Source: Cognatundibacterium luofuense (GTDB taxonomy: Bacteria > Pseudomonadota > Gammaproteobacteria > Burkholderiales > Burkholderiaceae_D). From it: a stretch of 64,000 nucleotides of DNA. A program made the position numbers and the translations under genes. This document shows, in pieces, positions 19,580 through 29,114 of the stretch. The stretch is from assembly GCF_018139685.1 (NCBI RefSeq), contig NZ_JAGSPN010000012.1, forward strand, positions 1 to 64,000. Direction: 5' to 3'. How positions within the stretch are numbered: position 1 is the stretch's first letter; the number at the start of each line of letters is the position of its first letter. Below the pieces are notes generated by a model that ran no database searches, had not been told where the DNA came from, and worked only from the letters and a program-made list of their open reading frames with translations.

Positions 19580-20401
19580 TTAGTGCGCATCATGAGCCTG
19601 ACCAATGTACACCAGGGTCAGCATCATGAAAATAAACGCTTGTAAGAACACGATCAGAATATGGAAAATCGCCCAGGCAGAACCTGCAATCACCTGGCCG
19701 ATACCGCCACCGACACCAACCATACCGCCAAGCAGTGCGATCAGCAGGAACAGCAGTTCGCCGGCAAACATGTTACCGAACAACCGCATACCCAGGGAAA
19801 CCGTTTTTGCAGCGAACTCGATCAATTGCAGCAGCAGATTGAAAGGCGCCATTTTAATGCCAAACGGAGCGGACAATAATTCGTGAATAAAACCACCCAG
19901 ACCTTTGATTTTGACGCTGTAGTACAGCATCAGCAGCAATACGCCGAGGGAAATACCAATCGCGCCGTTCAGGTCAGCGGTTGGCACTACGCGGTGGTGC
20001 ATCTCTGCGGAAATACCCAGCAGAGGGAAAATCAGACCGGAGAACAAATCAACCGGCAGGAAATCGAGGGAGTTCATCAGGGAAACCCAGACAAACACGG
20101 TCAGTGCCAGCGGAGCGATGAAAGAACGGTCACCGTGCACGATGGATTTGGATTGCTCTTCCACCATTTCGACCAGCATTTCAACAGCCGCCTGGAAGCG
20201 GGTTGGTACGCCGGAAGTCGCCTTGCGGGCGGCAAGACGCATAATAATCAGTCCGAGAATACCGCAGAAAATGGACCAGAACAGCGTGTCCATATTCACG
20301 ATAGAAAAATCTACGATGTTTTCCTGATGCTTGGTCGATAAATGTCCTAAGTGATGGACAATATATTCCGACGCGGATGGTGCGTGCTCAGTTGCGCTCA
20401 T
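19580..20401 (-). CDS. atpB: ATP synthase a subunit
   Basis: A 273-residue integral membrane stator subunit forming the proton half-channels. The essential arginine sits in the conserved [16 protein letters not shown] segment (about 200-215). The last helix contains [14 protein letters not shown] and the protein ends in a His-containing tail. It overlaps the end of atpI by four bases (ATGA), giving coupled translation. Confidence 0.97.
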   Translation of the reverse strand: MSATEHAPSASEYIVHHLGHLSTKHQENIVDFSIVNMDTLFWSIFCGILGLIIMRLAARKATSGVPTRFQAAVEMLVEMVEEQSKSIVHGDRSFIAPLALTVFVWVSLMNSLDFLPVDLFSGLIFPLLGISAEMHHRVVPTADLNGAIGISLGVLLLMLYYSVKIKGLGGFIHELLSAPFGIKMAPFNLLLQLIEFAAKTVSLGMRLFGNMFAGELLFLLIALLGGMVGVGGGIGQVIAGSAWAIFHILIVFLQAFIFMMLTLVYIGQAHDAH

Positions 20402-20742
20402 GGTCGTTGTCTAAACAATAAAATGAAATAACTTTTCAGTACCAGAATGAAGGCGATCACAAATGCCGCCCAGTTCACTCCCGGATACCAGATCACCACT
20501 GCCCCCATCAGGGCCAGGGTCATTGCAATCTTTACAAATTCGCCGATAAAAAATGTTACCGGTGATGCTCCGTCCACACGTTTGGTGCCGACATACAGCC
20601 GCAACGCAAAAAACGCATTCGGAACTGCACAGCAAACGCCGCCTGCCAGAGCAGAATACGCTGCTGATGTATCACTGACGAGTCCGGCTAACACTGCCAC
20701 GATGAGGGCTGTTGCCAGCTGCAACAGGACGATCCTGGCCAT
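20398..20742 (-). CDS. atpI: ATP synthase-associated protein AtpI
   Basis: A 114-residue four-helix membrane protein at the head of the operon. In other bacteria AtpI helps assemble the c ring and may bind magnesium. The family pattern is visible in [20 protein letters not shown] (about 32-51) and in the C-terminal [19 protein letters not shown]. It lies 120 bases downstream of the hydrolase gene that ends the parAB operon; that gap should hold the atp promoter. Confidence 0.9.
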   Translation of the reverse strand: MARIVLLQLATALIVAVLAGLVSDTSAAYSALAGGVCCAVPNAFFALRLYVGTKRVDGASPVTFFIGEFVKIAMTLALMGAVVIWYPGVNWAAFVIAFILVLKSYFILLFRQRP

Positions 20743-20863
20743 ACACCTTCCTCTTATTCACTAACGAAAGTTGTTTTCGCCGCCGTGTTGCAGAATTATT
20801 TTTGGCAGGGAAAATTCTCGTCAACTAAAACCACGGAATTATACGTGTTAGTTCGTAGCAACG

Positions 20864-21460
20864 TCAAACTTTCGTTACATCGGAATTCGGGACTGAAATC
20901 GGCGTTTTTGCGTCAGATAACCGAAAATCCAGCCATTCCTGCACAATCTGCCATCCGGCATCCCAGTTTCCGAGTCCGGAATCACTGTTGATATGTCCGC
21001 AGTTACCCACATCCCATACCGGCAATTGCCATTTTTCGGCCCAATCAAAGGCTTTCTCTGCATCACGCCACGGATCATCACGCGAAATAACGACTTTACC
21101 CGGTACATGCAGCGGAATTTGTGGCACCGGCGCAAAATCCTGTGCCGGAAAACCACTACGCTCAGCATCCGGAGTTGCAACCAGCAGTACACCGCGTATC
21201 TGCAGAGACGCACCAAGTCCGGGACAACCTGCACGTAACCAGTGCAACAGCAAAATACATCCCAGACTATGCGCGACGAAAATGACATCTTGCTGACAGA
21301 GGCTGACACGCTGGCTCAGCGTCGTGAGCCATTGCGTCAGTTCTGGCTGATCCCAGTTATCCTGCATTACCCTGTGTACTTGCGGATGCTGTTGTTCCCA
21401 GCGTGTTTGCCAGTGTTCAGGACCAGAGTTGTACAGACCGGGTAATGTCAGAATATGCAT
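20864..21460 (-). CDS. RBBP9/YdeN-type alpha/beta hydrolase
   Basis: A 198-residue serine hydrolase of the RBBP9/YdeN family. It starts HILTLPGLYNSGPEHWQTRW, the family hallmark. The nucleophile Ser lies in FVAHSLGCIL (about 66). The Asp is probably in VISRDDPW and the His in NCGHINSDSGLGNWDAG. The substrate is not known. It starts five bases after the parB stop, so it is likely the last gene of the mnmG-rsmG-parA-parB unit. A seven-mer GTTACTC-like tail after the stop has no clear terminator. Confidence 0.88.
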   Translation of the reverse strand: MHILTLPGLYNSGPEHWQTRWEQQHPQVHRVMQDNWDQPELTQWLTTLSQRVSLCQQDVIFVAHSLGCILLLHWLRAGCPGLGASLQIRGVLLVATPDAERSGFPAQDFAPVPQIPLHVPGKVVISRDDPWRDAEKAFDWAEKWQLPVWDVGNCGHINSDSGLGNWDAGWQIVQEWLDFRLSDAKTPISVPNSDVTKV

Positions 21461-21465
21461 GTTGT

Positions 21466-22359
21466 TTATTGGCCACGGATTTTCAGCAGAATTCCATCCA
21501 GCGTGTCCAGATCAGCAAAATCAATGATCAGCTGACCTTTGCCGCGCTGGCCCATTTTCAATACCACCTGCGTTGCCAGTAAATCGGCAATCTCTTCTTC
21601 CAGACGTTTGATATCGCGGGATTTTTCCGGTTTTTCACGGCTTTTTGGCGTACCAGTCTGTTCCGCCGTCGTTTTCGCGACCAGTTTTTCTGCTTCGCGT
21701 ACTGACATGCGCTTGGCGACAATCTGATTTGCCAGCTGAATCTGGGTTGCTGCATCGGTTGCCAGCAAGGAACGGGCATGGCCCATATCAATATCACCAG
21801 CCATCAGCATGGTCTGCACCGGTTTGGCCAGATTCATCAGACGCAGCAGATTCGATACGGCGCTGCGTGAACGGCCGACCGACTGCGCAGCCTGTTCATG
21901 CGTGAAGTTGAAATCAGTGATCAGGCGATGGATACCCTGGGCTTCCTCCAGCGGATTTAAGTCTTCACGCTGCATGTTTTCGATCAGCGCCATTGCAGCG
22001 GCAGCCTGATCATCCACATCTTTCACCAACACCGGCACTTCTTCCATACCGGCCAGTTGCGAAGCACGGAAGCGGCGTTCACCGGCGATGATCTCATAGC
22101 GGGTTTTGCCGCCTTCATTACCGATCGGTCTGACCAGAATCGGCTGCATCAGACCCTGTGCTTTAATCGAGGCTGCCAGCTCTGCGAGCGCGCCTTCATC
22201 CATACGGGTACGTGGCTGATATTTACCTGCCTGCATTTGTGAAACCGCAAGCGTGGTCGGGGCTCCGGTGACAGTAGGTACTGACTCAGCAAAGTCCGAT
22301 GCACCACCGAGCAAGGCATCCAGCCCGCGTCCCAGTCCTTTTTGTTTTTTCACTACCAT
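21466..22359 (-). CDS. parB: Chromosome partitioning protein ParB
   Basis: A 297-residue CTP-dependent DNA clamp that loads at parS sites and spreads. The N-terminus KKQKGLGRGLDALLGG contains the ParA-stimulating basic tail. The ParB/Srx CTPase domain (about 35-125) contains GKYQPRTRMDEGALAELA and IAGERRFRASQLAG (the GERRxRA CTP motif). The central HTH includes TQIQ- and SAVSNLLRLMNL-containing segments, and the C-terminal dimer domain ends in DTLDGILLKIRGQ. It follows parA by two bases. Cognate parS sites are present in this window. Confidence 0.97.
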   Translation of the reverse strand: MVVKKQKGLGRGLDALLGGASDFAESVPTVTGAPTTLAVSQMQAGKYQPRTRMDEGALAELAASIKAQGLMQPILVRPIGNEGGKTRYEIIAGERRFRASQLAGMEEVPVLVKDVDDQAAAAMALIENMQREDLNPLEEAQGIHRLITDFNFTHEQAAQSVGRSRSAVSNLLRLMNLAKPVQTMLMAGDIDMGHARSLLATDAATQIQLANQIVAKRMSVREAEKLVAKTTAEQTGTPKSREKPEKSRDIKRLEEEIADLLATQVVLKMGQRGKGQLIIDFADLDTLDGILLKIRGQ

Positions 22360-22361
22360 GT

Positions 22362-23138
22362 TTATTTATCCAGCTTTTTAATACGTTCTACCATTTCGGC
22401 ACCGAATGCGATGTAAGCCTGCGCGCCCTTGGAGGACGGGTCAAACACAACACCGGGCATACCATACGAAGGCGCTTCTGCGAGCCTCACGTTACGCGGA
22501 ATCACGGTACGGAAAACCTTGTCGCCGAAATGCTGCTCCAGTTGGTCAGACACCTGTTGTGACAAGGTCATGCGCGGATCAAACATGACGCGCAATAAAC
22601 CGACGATTTTCAGATCCGGGTTCAGGCTGGCAGACACTTTTTTGATGGTATTCGCCAGATCCGACAAGCCTTCGAGCGCGTAGTATTCGCACTGCATAGG
22701 AATAATCACTCCGTGAGCGGCACATAAGCCGTTCAGCGTCAGCATCGATAAAGCCGGCGGGCAATCGATCAGTACGAAATCGTAATCTTTATCCACAGCT
22801 GCAATCGCATCGCGCAAACGTTTGTCGCGGTTTTCCAGCTCCACCATTTCCACTTCCGCACCGGCCAGTTCACGGTTGGCTGGCAGCACATCAAAGTGGC
22901 CGGTTTCGGAACGCTGACGCGCTGTGGCGATATCCGCCATACCGAGCAACACTTCGTAAACCGAGGCAGTCAGCCGGGCTTTGTTGATGCCCGCGCCCAT
23001 GGTGGCATTGCCTTGCGGATCGAGATCGATCAGCAATACACGCTGTTCCAGCTTAGCCAGACCGGCAGCCAGATTGACGGTGGTAGTTGTTTTGCCCACC
23101 CCACCCTTTTGATTGGCAACGCAAAAGATTTTTGCCAT
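22362..23138 (-). CDS. parA: Chromosome partitioning ATPase ParA
   Basis: A 258-residue Walker-type ATPase whose nucleoid gradient moves ParB-bound origins. The deviant Walker A KGGVGKTTTTVNLAAGLA is at about 11-28, VLLIDLDPQGNAT is at about 36, and the Walker B-like DFVLIDCPPALSMLTLN follows. The start MAKIFCVANQ at 23138 is canonical. An ATG nine bases earlier forms part of its AGGATGG leader. Confidence 0.97.
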   Translation of the reverse strand: MAKIFCVANQKGGVGKTTTTVNLAAGLAKLEQRVLLIDLDPQGNATMGAGINKARLTASVYEVLLGMADIATARQRSETGHFDVLPANRELAGAEVEMVELENRDKRLRDAIAAVDKDYDFVLIDCPPALSMLTLNGLCAAHGVIIPMQCEYYALEGLSDLANTIKKVSASLNPDLKIVGLLRVMFDPRMTLSQQVSDQLEQHFGDKVFRTVIPRNVRLAEAPSYGMPGVVFDPSSKGAQAYIAFGAEMVERIKKLDK

Positions 23139-23187
23139 AAAAACCATCCTATGGTGAATTTGTTATTTCCTGCTCATTGTCCCATGA

Positions 23188-23838
23188 TCAGGCAGCAGTT
23201 TTCTGTATAAAAATCAGATGTCGTTCTGCATCCAGCCCCGGCACGGTCAGCGGACGCACTTCTTTGACTTCCCAGCCTTCCGGTAAGCGCTCCATTTCAC
23301 CCTGCGGATGCACACCTTTCATCGCGATAAAGCGTCCGCCTTCAGCCAGCAAATGCTGCGACCAGTTGACGAAATTGTTCAGCTCAGAGAAAGCGCGTGA
23401 GGTAATCACGTCAAACGGCTGATTCACCTGCAGGGATTCAACGCGGGCGCTGTAGACCGTGACATTGTTCAGTCCCAGTTCTGCTTTGGCCTGATTCAGA
23501 AATGCTGTTTTTTTGCTGACAGTATCAATCATGGAGATTTTCTTGTCAGGATAGCAAATCGCCAGAATCATGCCCGGCAATCCGCCACCGGAACCGACAT
23601 CCAGCACATTCTGCGCTTCGGTGAATGCCGGAACCGCAGACAAAGAATCGAGGACGTGGTGCGTCATCATTTCTTTCGGATCGCGGATGGCGGTCAGGTT
23701 ATACACAGAATTCCACTTAGACAATATTATCAAATAATTAATAATTTTATCTTGTTGTTCTTTTGTTAACTTTATGCAAAGTGCATCCAATCCTGACTCG
23801 AGCATGGGTCTCAGATTTTCGATATGGTTTGTGGTCAT
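23188..23838 (-). CDS. rsmG: 16S rRNA (guanine527-N7)-methyltransferase RsmG
   Basis: A 216-residue SAM-dependent methyltransferase (GidB) that modifies G527 in the 530 loop of 16S rRNA. The SAM motif [16 protein letters not shown] lies at about 80-95, preceded by [18 protein letters not shown] and followed by [13 protein letters not shown]. It overlaps the end of mnmG by four bases. Confidence 0.96.
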   Translation of the reverse strand: MTTNHIENLRPMLESGLDALCIKLTKEQQDKIINYLIILSKWNSVYNLTAIRDPKEMMTHHVLDSLSAVPAFTEAQNVLDVGSGGGLPGMILAICYPDKKISMIDTVSKKTAFLNQAKAELGLNNVTVYSARVESLQVNQPFDVITSRAFSELNNFVNWSQHLLAEGGRFIAMKGVHPQGEMERLPEGWEVKEVRPLTVPGLDAERHLIFIQKTAA

Positions 23839-25781
23839 GCATCGACTCCGCTTGCAGATGTTTCACGTGAAGCAGACTCAAATTCTTTGAAACCGTGCTT
23901 CTTCAAATGGATCAGTAATAAAGACATCGCAGCCGGGGTTACACCGGAAATGCGACTGCACTGCCCCAGCGTCTCTGGCTGATGCTTGTTCAGTTTTTGC
24001 TGGACTTCAATCGACAAGCCTTGCACTTGCAAATAGTCGAAACCAACCGGCATACGCAAATGTTCGTAATGGGCCTGACGTTCCACCTCTTTGGCCTGAC
24101 GGTCGATATAACCGGCATACTTGATCTGAATCTCAACTTGTTCGCGTACCGCCGGATCATCCACTGCAGGCAAAGCCAGTTCCTGTCCTTCGGTTCCACG
24201 CAAACTCATCAGACTGTCATAAGTCACTTGCGGACGACGCAGCAGATCAGCCAGCGAATATTCGCGTTCCAGTGCTTTACCTGCCACACGTTCCGCTTCG
24301 GCAGCACTGACGATGCGCGGGTTGACCCAGGTCGAGCGCAGACGCTGCATTTCACGTGAAACAGTCTCACGTTTGGTTTCAAACGCTTCCCACTGTGCCT
24401 GTGTGACACAGCCCAGCTTGTAGCCTGTTTCGGTCAGACGCATATCAGCATTGTCTTCACGCAGACTCAGACGGAACTCGGCACGTGAAGTGAACATACG
24501 GTATGGTTCCTGCACGCCTTTGGTAATCAGATCATCGACCAGTACACCGAGATAGGCTTCATCACGGCGCGGGGTCCATGACTCTTTGCCCCGTGTTTGC
24601 AATGCCGCATTCAGACCTGCAAGCAAACCTTGTGCTGCTGCTTCTTCATAGCCGGTCGTACCGTTGATCTGTCCCGCAAAGAACAAGCCTTCAATCTGAC
24701 GGGTTTCCAGTGATGCTTTTAAGCCGCGCGGATCGAAGTAATCGTATTCAATCGCATACCCAGGACGCAGGATGTATGCGTTCTCCAGACCACGCATAGA
24801 GCGCACCAGCTCCAGCTGAACATCAAACGGCAAACTGGTGGAGATGCCATTCGGATAGAACTCATTGGTAGTCAGACCTTCCGGTTCCAGGAAAATCTGA
24901 TGTGATTCTTTGCTGGCAAAACGGTGAATTTTGTCTTCAATCGACGGGCAGTAACGCGGACCTACCCCCTCAATTACCCCGGTATACATCGGGCTGCGAT
25001 CCAGTCCGGCGCGGATAATGTCGTGGGTTTTTTCATTGGTGTGGGTAATCCAGCACGGTACCTGACGCGGATGCATCGCCGTATTGCCCATGTAAGAGAA
25101 CACCGGCACAGGATCCAGATCACCCGGCTGCTCGGACAACTGCGAAAAATCGATGCTGCGGCCATCAATACGTGGAGGCGTACCGGTTTTTAAACGGCCT
25201 TGCGGCAGTGCCATTTCTTTTAAACGGGCGGATAAAGAGATCGCCGGCGGGTCGCCTGCGCGGCCAGCCGCATACTGATTCAGGCCAACGTGGATTTTTC
25301 CGTCGAGGAAAGTACCCGCCGTCAGCACCACAGCGCGGGCTTTGAAACGGATACCAACCTGCGTAACAGCGCCCACGACACGGTTACCTTCGAGGATTAA
25401 ATCATCCACCGCCTGCTGGAAAATCCACAGATTCGGCTGGTTTTCCAGACGACTGCGAATCGCTTGTTTGTACAAAATCCGGTCTGCCTGCGCACGGGTT
25501 GCGCGTACAGCCGGACCTTTAGAGGAGTTCAGAATTCGGAACTGGATACCGGATTCATCGGTGGCGATAGCCATCGCACCGCCGAGTGCATCGACCTCTT
25601 TGACCAGATGTCCCTTGCCGATACCACCGATGGAAGGGTTACAAGACATCTGTCCGAGGGTCTCAATATTGTGGGTCAGCAGCAGAGTCGCCTGCCCCAT
25701 GCGGGCGGAAACCAGTGCTGCTTCTGTCCCTGCATGACCGCCTCCGACGACGATCACATCAAATTCTTTTGGATAATACAT
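23835..25781 (-). CDS. mnmG: tRNA uridine-5-carboxymethylaminomethyl modification enzyme MnmG
   Basis: A 648-residue FAD-dependent enzyme (GidA) that, with MnmE, builds cmnm5U34 in certain tRNAs. The N-terminal dinucleotide motif [39 protein letters not shown], and [20 protein letters not shown] are all present. Length fits (E. coli 629). Its coding DNA contains two parS-like sequences, at 23859-23874 and 24348-24363. Upstream are two perfect parS sites. Confidence 0.98.
   Translation of the reverse strand: MYYPKEFDVIVVGGGHAGTEAALVSARMGQATLLLTHNIETLGQMSCNPSIGGIGKGHLVKEVDALGGAMAIATDESGIQFRILNSSKGPAVRATRAQADRILYKQAIRSRLENQPNLWIFQQAVDDLILEGNRVVGAVTQVGIRFKARAVVLTAGTFLDGKIHVGLNQYAAGRAGDPPAISLSARLKEMALPQGRLKTGTPPRIDGRSIDFSQLSEQPGDLDPVPVFSYMGNTAMHPRQVPCWITHTNEKTHDIIRAGLDRSPMYTGVIEGVGPRYCPSIEDKIHRFASKESHQIFLEPEGLTTNEFYPNGISTSLPFDVQLELVRSMRGLENAYILRPGYAIEYDYFDPRGLKASLETRQIEGLFFAGQINGTTGYEEAAAQGLLAGLNAALQTRGKESWTPRRDEAYLGVLVDDLITKGVQEPYRMFTSRAEFRLSLREDNADMRLTETGYKLGCVTQAQWEAFETKRETVSREMQRLRSTWVNPRIVSAAEAERVAGKALEREYSLADLLRRPQVTYDSLMSLRGTEGQELALPAVDDPAVREQVEIQIKYAGYIDRQAKEVERQAHYEHLRMPVGFDYLQVQGLSIEVQQKLNKHQPETLGQCSRISGVTPAAMSLLLIHLKKHGFKEFESASRETSASGVDA
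23859..23874. other. parS: parS-like site inside mnmG 3' end
   Basis: TGTTTCACGTGAAGCA differs at one base from the consensus TGTTTCACGTGAAACA. It is coding sequence, so it could be chance, but the density of such sites here argues for ParB binding. Confidence 0.65.
24348..24363. other. parS: Weak parS-like site inside mnmG
   Basis: CATTTCACGTGAAACA matches the parS consensus at 14 of 16 positions with the inner 14 intact. Confidence 0.5.
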
Positions 25782-25862
25782 AGCGCGTTTAAACTACTTT
25801 TTACGAAAGGAATTTCGATTATAGTTTGTTTTAATTCGCGACCATGTGAAATCAGGAAAAAT

Positions 25863-25896
25863 TAAAGGGTATGTTTCACGTGAAACATACCCTTTA
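25863..25896. other. parS: parS site in a 34-bp perfect palindrome
   Basis: The exact consensus TGTTTCACGTGAAACA (25872-25887) is extended on both sides into a perfect palindrome with outer arms TAAAGGGTA and TACCCTTTA. It lies 90 bases upstream of mnmG and close to parAB, as expected for a primary centromere site. The long arms could also fold into a hairpin in RNA. Confidence 0.95.
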
Positions 25897-25979
25897 TCAT
25901 GCAGATGAATGTCTGAGCGGAGATCGTTAAGCTGAAAACACTGATTAAAATTTAAGCAGAATGACCGGGACATCACCCC

Positions 25980-25999
25980 AATGTTTCACGTGAAACATT
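25980..25999. other. parS: parS site, second perfect copy
   Basis: The exact consensus TGTTTCACGTGAAACA (25982-25997) lies within a 20-bp palindrome, 110 bases from the first copy and just beyond the stop of the TSUP gene. Confidence 0.95.
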
Positions 26000-26009
26000 A
26001 CACGTCAGC

Positions 26010-26774
26010 TCAGCGGAAGAAGGCATCATAGCTGGTTTTTATTATCAAACAAACAACTACAAGTAAGAAGATTTTGCGTACAAATCCGCTGCCGTGACGG
26101 ATTGCAAGACGACTGCCAAGCAAAGAACCACCAACCTGACACACCGCCATCAGCGCACCGAGTGCCCAGATGACATGACCGCTGACACCGAATAACAACA
26201 AAGCTGAGGCATTGGTCGCCACATTCAGTACCTTGGAAACAGCCGATGCGCGCAGGAAATCGTAGCCAAAAAAGCGGACGAAACAGAACACAAAGAAGCT
26301 GCCGGTACCGGGGCCGAAGAAGCCGTCATAAAAACCAATCACCGCAGCAACAGCGGCAGCCAGCCAGATTTCCTGCCGTCCGGCGAAGCGGGGTTTGTCG
26401 GTAACACCCAGATCTTTTTTGACGAAGGTGTACACCGCCACCGCGCCGAGGATGAAAGGCAGCGCTTTACGCAGGTAAGTCGGCGGCACGATGGTCACCA
26501 ACCAGGCACCGAAGAATGAGCAGACAAACGCTGCCAGCGCACCGCTGAGCAACAGTGCAGGACGGATTCTGACAGTGCGCAGATAGTTTTGCGCCGCCAC
26601 CATCGTGCCCCAGATACTGGCCAGTTTATTGGTGCCCAGCAGCGTTGCCGGCACGGAACCGGGCATCACCGAGAACAGCGCGGGTACCTGAATCAACCCG
26701 CCGCCGCCTACCATTGCATCCACAAATCCGGCAAAAAACGCCGCACCGCCTAATACCAGCCATTCGATTCCCAC
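26010..26774 (-). CDS. TSUP family (TauE/SafE) membrane exporter
   Basis: A 254-residue membrane protein of the sulfite exporter TauE/SafE family, with about eight helices. It has the family signature GFVDAMVGGGGLIQVPAL near the N-terminus (about 15-32) and its echo GFYDGFFGPGTGSF in the second half. Proposed substrates of the family are sulfite, sulfoacetate and related organic anions, but none can be assigned here. The start is GTG at 26774 with AGGGAG seven bases upstream; a longer frame from 26840 adds a non-hydrophobic, unlikely extension. Confidence 0.88.
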   Translation of the reverse strand: MGIEWLVLGGAAFFAGFVDAMVGGGGLIQVPALFSVMPGSVPATLLGTNKLASIWGTMVAAQNYLRTVRIRPALLLSGALAAFVCSFFGAWLVTIVPPTYLRKALPFILGAVAVYTFVKKDLGVTDKPRFAGRQEIWLAAAVAAVIGFYDGFFGPGTGSFFVFCFVRFFGYDFLRASAVSKVLNVATNASALLLFGVSGHVIWALGALMAVCQVGGSLLGSRLAIRHGSGFVRKIFLLVVVCLIIKTSYDAFFR

Positions 26775-27054
26775 ACCTGTTCTCCCTGCAAATACATGCT
26801 GTTGTGCAGTCTGCCCTGTTGCAGACCAGCCGCTCAGCATAACAAGCTGCGCCAGCCTGTCCAGATACAGATCAGGCTGGCGGATCAGCGACAGTGCTGC
26901 GCAGCGCTCAAAAACACAAAAAATGGCCTGAAATGCGGATTCCGGTCACAAAAAAAACCGACGTCCGCGCATTCTCTGGCTGAGCGGGCAGGTGCAAAAT
27001 CGCAATCGGCACAATCATCGCTATTCTGACCTGCGATCCACGACTGCTCAGACA
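26775..27054. other. Gap between TSUP gene and liv operon
   Basis: No gene was recognised here. CTGCGCAGCGCTCA at about 26900 recurs near 31930, just upstream of livG, so both ends of the liv operon carry the same 14-mer. Its meaning is unclear. Confidence 0.35.
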
Positions 27055-27086
27055 TAAAAAAAACCGCCAGACACAGGCTGGCGGTT
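27055..27086 (-). terminator. Rho-independent terminator of the liv operon
   Basis: AACCGCCAG (27062-27070) pairs with CTGGCGGTT (27078-27086). On the minus strand the stem runs into a T-run (27055-27063), 22 bases past the livM stop. Confidence 0.9.
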
Positions 27087-27107
27087 GCAGGCGAATCAAC
27101 GGAACAA

Positions 27108-28088
27108 TCAGCCGGATGCGGCGGCTCTGCGTGACTGCCACCATGCGACCAGCTCCCCCACCAGCCCGCGCCGGAACAGCAGCACGCACAGCACGAAGAT
27201 CAGACCGAGCACCATGGTCACCGAATCGCCGAGGCTGCGGAACCATTCGATGCGGGTCAGATCCGCCAGCGCCGATCCGATTTCTCCCATTTTGTCTTCC
27301 AGTGCAATGATCAGGATCGCGCCCACCACCGGCCCTGTCAGCGTGCCGACACCACCGACCAGCGTCATCAGCACCACCAGTCCGGACATCGCCCAGTGCA
27401 CATCACTGAGCGTGGCAAAACCAAGCACCAGCGCTTTCAGCGCACCTGCCAGCCCTGCCAGTGCAGCCGACAATACAAAGGCCAGCAACTTGATCTGATC
27501 GGCATGAAAGCCCAGCGAGACTGCCCTCGCCTCGTTATCGCGCACCGCTTTCAGAACTTGTCCGAACGGCGAATGCACAGCGCGCACCACCAGCAGAAAA
27601 CCGGCCACCGTCAGCGCCAGCACCAGATAATACAAATGCAAGTCCTGACTCAGATCAATCAAGCCGAACAGACGGCCACGCGGTATGCCCTGCAAGCCAT
27701 CCTCGCCACCGGTGAACTTTGCCTGCAGAAACACGAAGTACAGCATCTGCGCCAGCGCCAGCGTAATCATGGTGAAGTAAATTCCCTGCCGCCGGATCGC
27801 CAGCCAGCCCACCACCAGCCCGGTCAGCGCCGCAAACAACACCGCCAGCACCAGCCCTGCTTCTACCGGCAAGCCGGCATCACGCAGTGCCCAGCCAGCC
27901 ACATAGGCCGCGCCGCCAAAGAATGCCGCGTGACCAAATGAGTTCAGTCCGGTGAAACCGAGCAGTAAATTGAAGGCGCAGGCGAACAGACAAAAACACA
28001 GCACCTTCATCAGAAACACCGGATACAGGATCAGCGGTGCTGCCAGTAATGCCGCCACCACCAGACCGGCGCCAAGTTTGTATCGCAT
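27108..28088 (-). CDS. livM: Branched-chain amino-acid ABC transporter permease LivM-like
   Basis: A 326-residue inner-membrane permease of the LivM type with about nine hydrophobic helices. Family signature segments are FNLLLGFTGLNSFGHAAFFG (about 39-58), RQGIYFTMITLALAQMLYF and AVRDNEARAVSLGFH, the EAA-like coupling loop. It follows livH by 10 bases. With LivH, LivK, LivF and LivG it should form a high-affinity importer for branched-chain or similar amino acids; HAAT substrates vary widely, including amides and urea, so specificity is open. Confidence 0.93.
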   Translation of the reverse strand: MRYKLGAGLVVAALLAAPLILYPVFLMKVLCFCLFACAFNLLLGFTGLNSFGHAAFFGGAAYVAGWALRDAGLPVEAGLVLAVLFAALTGLVVGWLAIRRQGIYFTMITLALAQMLYFVFLQAKFTGGEDGLQGIPRGRLFGLIDLSQDLHLYYLVLALTVAGFLLVVRAVHSPFGQVLKAVRDNEARAVSLGFHADQIKLLAFVLSAALAGLAGALKALVLGFATLSDVHWAMSGLVVLMTLVGGVGTLTGPVVGAILIIALEDKMGEIGSALADLTRIEWFRSLGDSVTMVLGLIFVLCVLLFRRGLVGELVAWWQSRRAAASG

Positions 28089-28098
28089 CCTGTTCTCC

Positions 28099-28983
28099 TT
28101 ATTTCTCTTTGCCGAACAAACCGGCAGGCCGTACCAGCAACACCAGCGCCATGATGATGAAGACCACGGTCGAGGAAATTTCCGGATAAAAGACTTTGGT
28201 CAGACCTTCGATGACGCCGAGCGCGAGACCGGTCAGCACCGATCCGAGAATGGAACCCATGCCGCCGATCACCACCACCGCAAACACCGTGATAATCAGA
28301 TTCGAGCCCATCAGCGGCGATACCTGTATCACCGGCGCCGCCAGCACACCGGCCAGCGCCGCCAGCGAGACGCCGAAGCCATAGGTCAGCGTCACCATCA
28401 GCGGCACATTAATGCCGAAGGCTTCCACCAGCCGCGGGTTTTCCGTACCGGCACGCAGATAGGCGCCGAGCCGGGTTTTCTCGATCAGAAACCAGGTTGA
28501 AAAACAGACCACCAGCGATGCCACCACCACCCAGGCACGGTAGTTCGGCAAAATCATGAAACCGAGATTGGTCGCACCGCTCAGCGCTTCCGGCACTGAG
28601 TAAGGCTGACCGGACACGCCGTACACCGAGCGGAAAGCACCTTCCAGCATCAGCGTTAAACCAAAGGTCAGCAGCAGAACGTATAAATGATCGAGCTGAT
28701 ACAGGCGGCGCAGCATGGTGCGCTCGATCAGCATACCGAAGGCACCGACCAGCAGGGGCGCCAGCACCAGCATCAGCCAGTAATTCAATCCCAGATATTC
28801 CAGCCCCATCCACGCCAGAAACGCACCGGCCATGTACAAAGCACCGTGCGCAAAATTAATGACATTCAGCAAGCCGAAGATCACGGCCAGCCCGAGTGAC
28901 AGCATCGCGTAAAACGAGCCATTGACCAGACCGAGCAATAACTGGCTCAGCAAAGCCTGTAAGGGAATCCCGAACAAATCCAT
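28099..28983 (-). CDS. livH: Branched-chain amino-acid ABC transporter permease LivH-like
   Basis: A 294-residue permease partner of LivM. It starts MDLFGIPLQALLSQLLLGLV, then NGSFYAMLSLGLAVIFGLLNVINFAHGAL, the LivH signature. The EAA-like loop reads GTENPRLVEAFGINV. The start at 28983 is chosen because it gives the normal family N-terminus, with GGAGA upstream; a longer frame to 29025 adds a polar extension. Confidence 0.93.
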   Translation of the reverse strand: MDLFGIPLQALLSQLLLGLVNGSFYAMLSLGLAVIFGLLNVINFAHGALYMAGAFLAWMGLEYLGLNYWLMLVLAPLLVGAFGMLIERTMLRRLYQLDHLYVLLLTFGLTLMLEGAFRSVYGVSGQPYSVPEALSGATNLGFMILPNYRAWVVVASLVVCFSTWFLIEKTRLGAYLRAGTENPRLVEAFGINVPLMVTLTYGFGVSLAALAGVLAAPVIQVSPLMGSNLIITVFAVVVIGGMGSILGSVLTGLALGVIEGLTKVFYPEISSTVVFIIMALVLLVRPAGLFGKEK

Positions 28984-29114
28984 TAATGCACCATCTCCGT
29001 CGTGCACAATCTGCGACTTGTACACAGCCGCAGATTGTCAGATTGAAAATACGCTCAGATCAGCCGCCTCCCCCCGCCGCACTGCATTTCACAGCGCAAC
29101 GGGGATAAGCCGGA

